From Deltaproteobacteria bacterium (GTDB lineage: Bacteria; Desulfobacterota; Syntrophorhabdia; Syntrophorhabdales; Syntrophorhabdaceae): 7,190 bases of DNA. Location of the stretch: assembly GCA_003506795.1 (NCBI GenBank), contig DNYO01000001.1, forward strand, positions 3,878-11,067, given 5' to 3'. The position numbers and the translations under genes were made by a program. Below, in pieces: positions 5,347 through 7,190 of this stretch (its first letter is position 1; every line of letters begins with the position of its first letter). The notes under the pieces were generated by a model. That model was not told the DNA's origin. It worked only from the letters and a program-made list of their open reading frames with translations, and did not search any database.

Positions 5347-6392
5347 GGGTTGACAACCGCGTCCCGCTAGTAGTAAGAACTACAGAAAAACTGGAATTTC
5401 CTCGTCACTATCTATTACGGGGGTTTGCGATTTATTTACAAGGTCCTTTCGTCCTGAACCTGGATCCCGCATTTGCAGAGGTTTTGGGAGTAAAGCTCTG
5501 GTTTTACGGACTATCCTATGCGATCGGTTTTCTCGCCGTGTTCCTCTGGGTGATGCTGCGGCGGGGCTATCTCGGCATCTCTTCCAGGCAGGCATGGGAC
5601 TTTTCACTCCTTTTCTCCCTGACATCCCTCATTGTAGGCCGCGCCTTTGAGATCTTTTTCTATGAATGGGAGTTGTTCCGCGGCAATTATCCCGAGATGA
5701 TCGCCTTCTGGCGTGGAGGCCTGTCTTACTATGGTGTGATTCTGGGGGCTCTTTTCGGCGTGTCGCTCTTCTGCGTCATGCATAAGAAAAGGTTCTTCCT
5801 CGTCGCCGATGAGATAGTCATACCGGTGGCCTTCTTATTGGCCTTGAGCAGCATAGGCAGTCATCTGAACGGCGAGGTCTACGGTTACGCAACGACTGCC
5901 TGGTGGGGGGTGAAGTTTCCCCACGCACAGGGGTTCAGACACCCCGTGGCTCTCTACGACGCCGCCAGGTGTTTCGTCGTCATCATCTTTCTCATCGCCG
6001 TGGCAAAAAAGGCGATACCGGGACAGGGAAGGATGCTGGGTCATTTCATGTTCTGGTACGGCGCCCTGGGGGTCGTTGTCGATTTTTTTCAGGACCCCGG
6101 CACCGTAATATTCCGTCAAATCGGAATGGATCACGTCTCCAATGCCCTGGTGGCCATCATCGGCATCCTGCTGATCGTGAGATCACCGAGGAAGAATCTG
6201 AAAAAAAGCGACCATCTCAACACACTGCACTTCGCTCCCGCTTCTCTTATTTCCAGGATACCCGCCGGCCTGGATCACAGGGTTTGGTTCAGGATCGGAT
6301 TGTTCCTCCTGATTCTGCTTTTCTGCCTCATAATTCCCAGCGGATTCAGTCAGGAGTGGCTCTACCATCTTTCGGCCCAACAAGGGATTTGA
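5337..6392 (+). CDS. Divergent Lgt-family (prolipoprotein diacylglyceryl transferase-like) membrane protein lacking key catalytic residues
   Basis: This 351-residue polytopic inner-membrane protein belongs to the LGT family. Family landmarks in order are 'WFYGLSYAIGF' (55-65, Tyr57 matching E. coli Tyr26), 'GGLSYYGVILG' (127-137), 'IGSHLNGEVYG' (173-183), 'RHPVALYD' (201-208) and 'YGALGVVVDFFQDP' (241-254). By manual alignment, several residues of E. coli Lgt are changed: His103 to Tyr132, Arg143 to Ser172, Asn146 to Ser175, Arg239 to Gly245. Glu151 (Glu180) and Gly154 (Gly183) remain. It also has a C-terminal extension with one more hydrophobic helix (about 318-335); E. coli Lgt has 291 residues. 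The N-terminal 35 residues do not look like Lgt, and no other in-frame ATG is available before the first membrane helix, so the true start is uncertain; a perfect TTGACA at 5350-5355 even allows an internal promoter. Canonical lipoprotein modification is doubtful; the function is unknown. Confidence 0.75.
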   Translation: MSFRVDNRVPLVVRTTEKLEFPRHYLLRGFAIYLQGPFVLNLDPAFAEVLGVKLWFYGLSYAIGFLAVFLWVMLRRGYLGISSRQAWDFSLLFSLTSLIVGRAFEIFFYEWELFRGNYPEMIAFWRGGLSYYGVILGALFGVSLFCVMHKKRFFLVADEIVIPVAFLLALSSIGSHLNGEVYGYATTAWWGVKFPHAQGFRHPVALYDAARCFVVIIFLIAVAKKAIPGQGRMLGHFMFWYGALGVVVDFFQDPGTVIFRQIGMDHVSNALVAIIGILLIVRSPRKNLKKSDHLNTLHFAPASLISRIPAGLDHRVWFRIGLFLLILLFCLIIPSGFSQEWLYHLSAQQGI

Positions 6393-6493
6393 AGAGAGAA
6401 AACAGCCTGAATTACGTCCGATAGCAGCCAAAAAAAGGGTAAAAACCGGGTACCGGCGCCGCCGGCCTGCTATTCGCAAGGCATTGAAAACAC

Positions 6494-6522
6494 TTGACTA
6501 CCCGACATTCTTCTGTTACGAT
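6494..6522 (+). promoter_or_regulatory. Sigma70-type promoter for carB
   Basis: TTGACT (6494-6499, five of six) and TACGAT (6517-6522, four of six) are separated by exactly 17 bases. The predicted start near 6529 leaves a leader of about 24 bases carrying AAGGA (6538-6542) ten bases before ATG 6553. This makes carB independent of the Lgt-like gene. A 10-bp palindrome AGGAATTCCT (6539-6548) covers the ribosome binding site. Confidence 0.6.
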
Positions 6523-6552
6523 GCAGAGCAAATCCGAAAGGAATTCCTCCCA

Positions 6553-7190
6553 ATGAAAAAGCCTCCCAAAATCAAAGGCATCGACAAGGTGCTCATCATC
6601 GGTTCCGGCCCCATCATCATCGGCCAGGCATGCGAATTCGATTATTCCGGCACGCAGGCCTGCAAGGCCTTGAGGGCCGCCGGGTACAAGATTGTCCTCG
6701 TCAATTCCAATCCGGCTACGATCATGACGGACCCCGGCATGGCGGACAGGACATACGTGGAGCCCTTGACCATCGATGTAATAGAAAAGATCATAGAGAA
6801 GGAGAAACCCCAGGGGCTCCTCCCCAATCTCGGCGGGCAAACCGGCCTCAACCTCGCCGCGGAGCTTTCACGCCGGGGCATACTCGAGAAACACGGGGTC
6901 CGCATTATCGGCGTCCAGGCCGATGCCATCGAACGCGGTGAAGACCGCGACGAATTCAAGAAGACAATGCGGAAACTGGACATACCCATGCCCGAAAGCG
7001 CTCTTGCCTACTCAGTCGAAGAGGCCCTTGAGATCGCCGACCGGCTGGGATATCCCGTCGTCATCCGCCCGGCCTATACCATGGGCGGCACCGGAGGCGG
7101 TATCGCCTTCAATAAGGAAGAGCTGAAGACCATAGCGGGAAGGGGCATCTCCGCGAGCATAATCGGACAGATCCTCATCGAGGAAGCCGT
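6553..7190 (+). CDS. carB: Carbamoyl-phosphate synthase large subunit, N-terminal part (truncated by window edge)
   Basis: The frame from ATG 6553 stays open to the window end, giving 212 codons of a protein that is usually about 1070 residues. CarB makes carbamoyl phosphate from bicarbonate, two ATP and ammonia delivered by the CarA glutaminase, for pyrimidine and arginine synthesis in the cytoplasm. Very conserved family segments are present: 'GSGPIIIGQACEFDYSGTQA' (17-36), 'LVNSNPATIMTDP' (49-61), 'LPNLGGQTGLNLA' (90-102), 'EDRDEF' around residue 131 and the ATP-grasp 'VIRPAYTMGGTGGG' (169-182). These cover the preATP-grasp domain and the beginning of the first (carboxyphosphate) ATP-grasp domain. 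The Arg residues expected to contact ATP (E. coli Arg129 and Arg169) have counterparts. carA is not immediately upstream, where the Lgt-like gene sits instead. An AAGGA Shine-Dalgarno (6538-6542) supports the start. Confidence 0.97.
   Translation, partial: MKKPPKIKGIDKVLIIGSGPIIIGQACEFDYSGTQACKALRAAGYKIVLVNSNPATIMTDPGMADRTYVEPLTIDVIEKIIEKEKPQGLLPNLGGQTGLNLAAELSRRGILEKHGVRIIGVQADAIERGEDRDEFKKTMRKLDIPMPESALAYSVEEALEIADRLGYPVVIRPAYTMGGTGGGIAFNKEELKTIAGRGISASIIGQILIEEA

Noticed and set aside
4715..5356. 213-codon minus-strand frame opposite perR and rubredoxin
   Set aside because: Both plus-strand genes have complete metal-ligand sets and good ribosome binding sites; the antisense product resembles nothing known.

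Overview
The window looks like chromosome from an anaerobic Gram-negative bacterium, most likely a member of the former Deltaproteobacteria (Desulfobacterota, for example a syntroph or sulfate reducer). This is an inference. It rests on a 45-residue short-loop rubredoxin resembling the Desulfovibrio desulfuricans type, a PerR-type regulator beside rubrerythrin-like and rubredoxin genes, a DUF2284 cysteine-rich protein, moderate to high GC and compact gene spacing. No insertion sequence, phage gene or CRISPR array is visible. All complete protein genes lie on the plus strand; only the tRNA is on the minus strand.

Layout. 1-474 is the C-terminal part of a patatin-like phospholipase. 475-849 is a 375-base gap with small inverted repeats but no convincing gene. 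850-2268 is an NhaD-type Na+/H+ antiporter. 2328-2420 (minus) is tRNA-Ser(GCU). Its promoter overlaps head-to-head with the promoter of epmA (2517-3467, possibly from 2493), the EF-P lysine ligase. 3481-5274 is a redox and oxidative-stress block: a DUF2284 protein and a two-domain diiron rubrerythrin-like protein in one apparent operon, then perR and rubredoxin in a second, each with a recognisable sigma70 promoter. A GC-rich hairpin at 5316-5334 ends the block and overlaps the proposed start of an Lgt-family membrane protein (5337-6392). The window closes with the first 212 codons of carB (6553 onward), which has its own promoter.

How the genes fit together. PerR probably senses peroxide through Fe(II) and represses its own promoter through a Fur-like box lying between the -35 and -10 elements. 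Rubredoxin supplies electrons to diiron peroxidases such as the rubrerythrin-like protein. The DUF2284 protein, with nine cysteines, may be an Fe-S or metal-binding partner. The other genes (NhaD for ion homeostasis, tRNA-Ser, EpmA for translation, CarB for pyrimidine and arginine synthesis) are housekeeping genes with no obvious shared function.

The most unusual gene is the Lgt-family protein. It keeps the fold signature, but the positions of the E. coli Lgt residues His103, Arg143, Asn146 and Arg239 are all replaced, and it carries extra N- and C-terminal segments. It may therefore have a function other than lipoprotein diacylglyceryl transfer. Other points worth a second look are the near-leaderless DUF2284 promoter with a 10-bp palindrome at its start site, the hairpin covering the ribosome binding site of the Lgt-like gene, and the undescribed leader upstream of nhaD.
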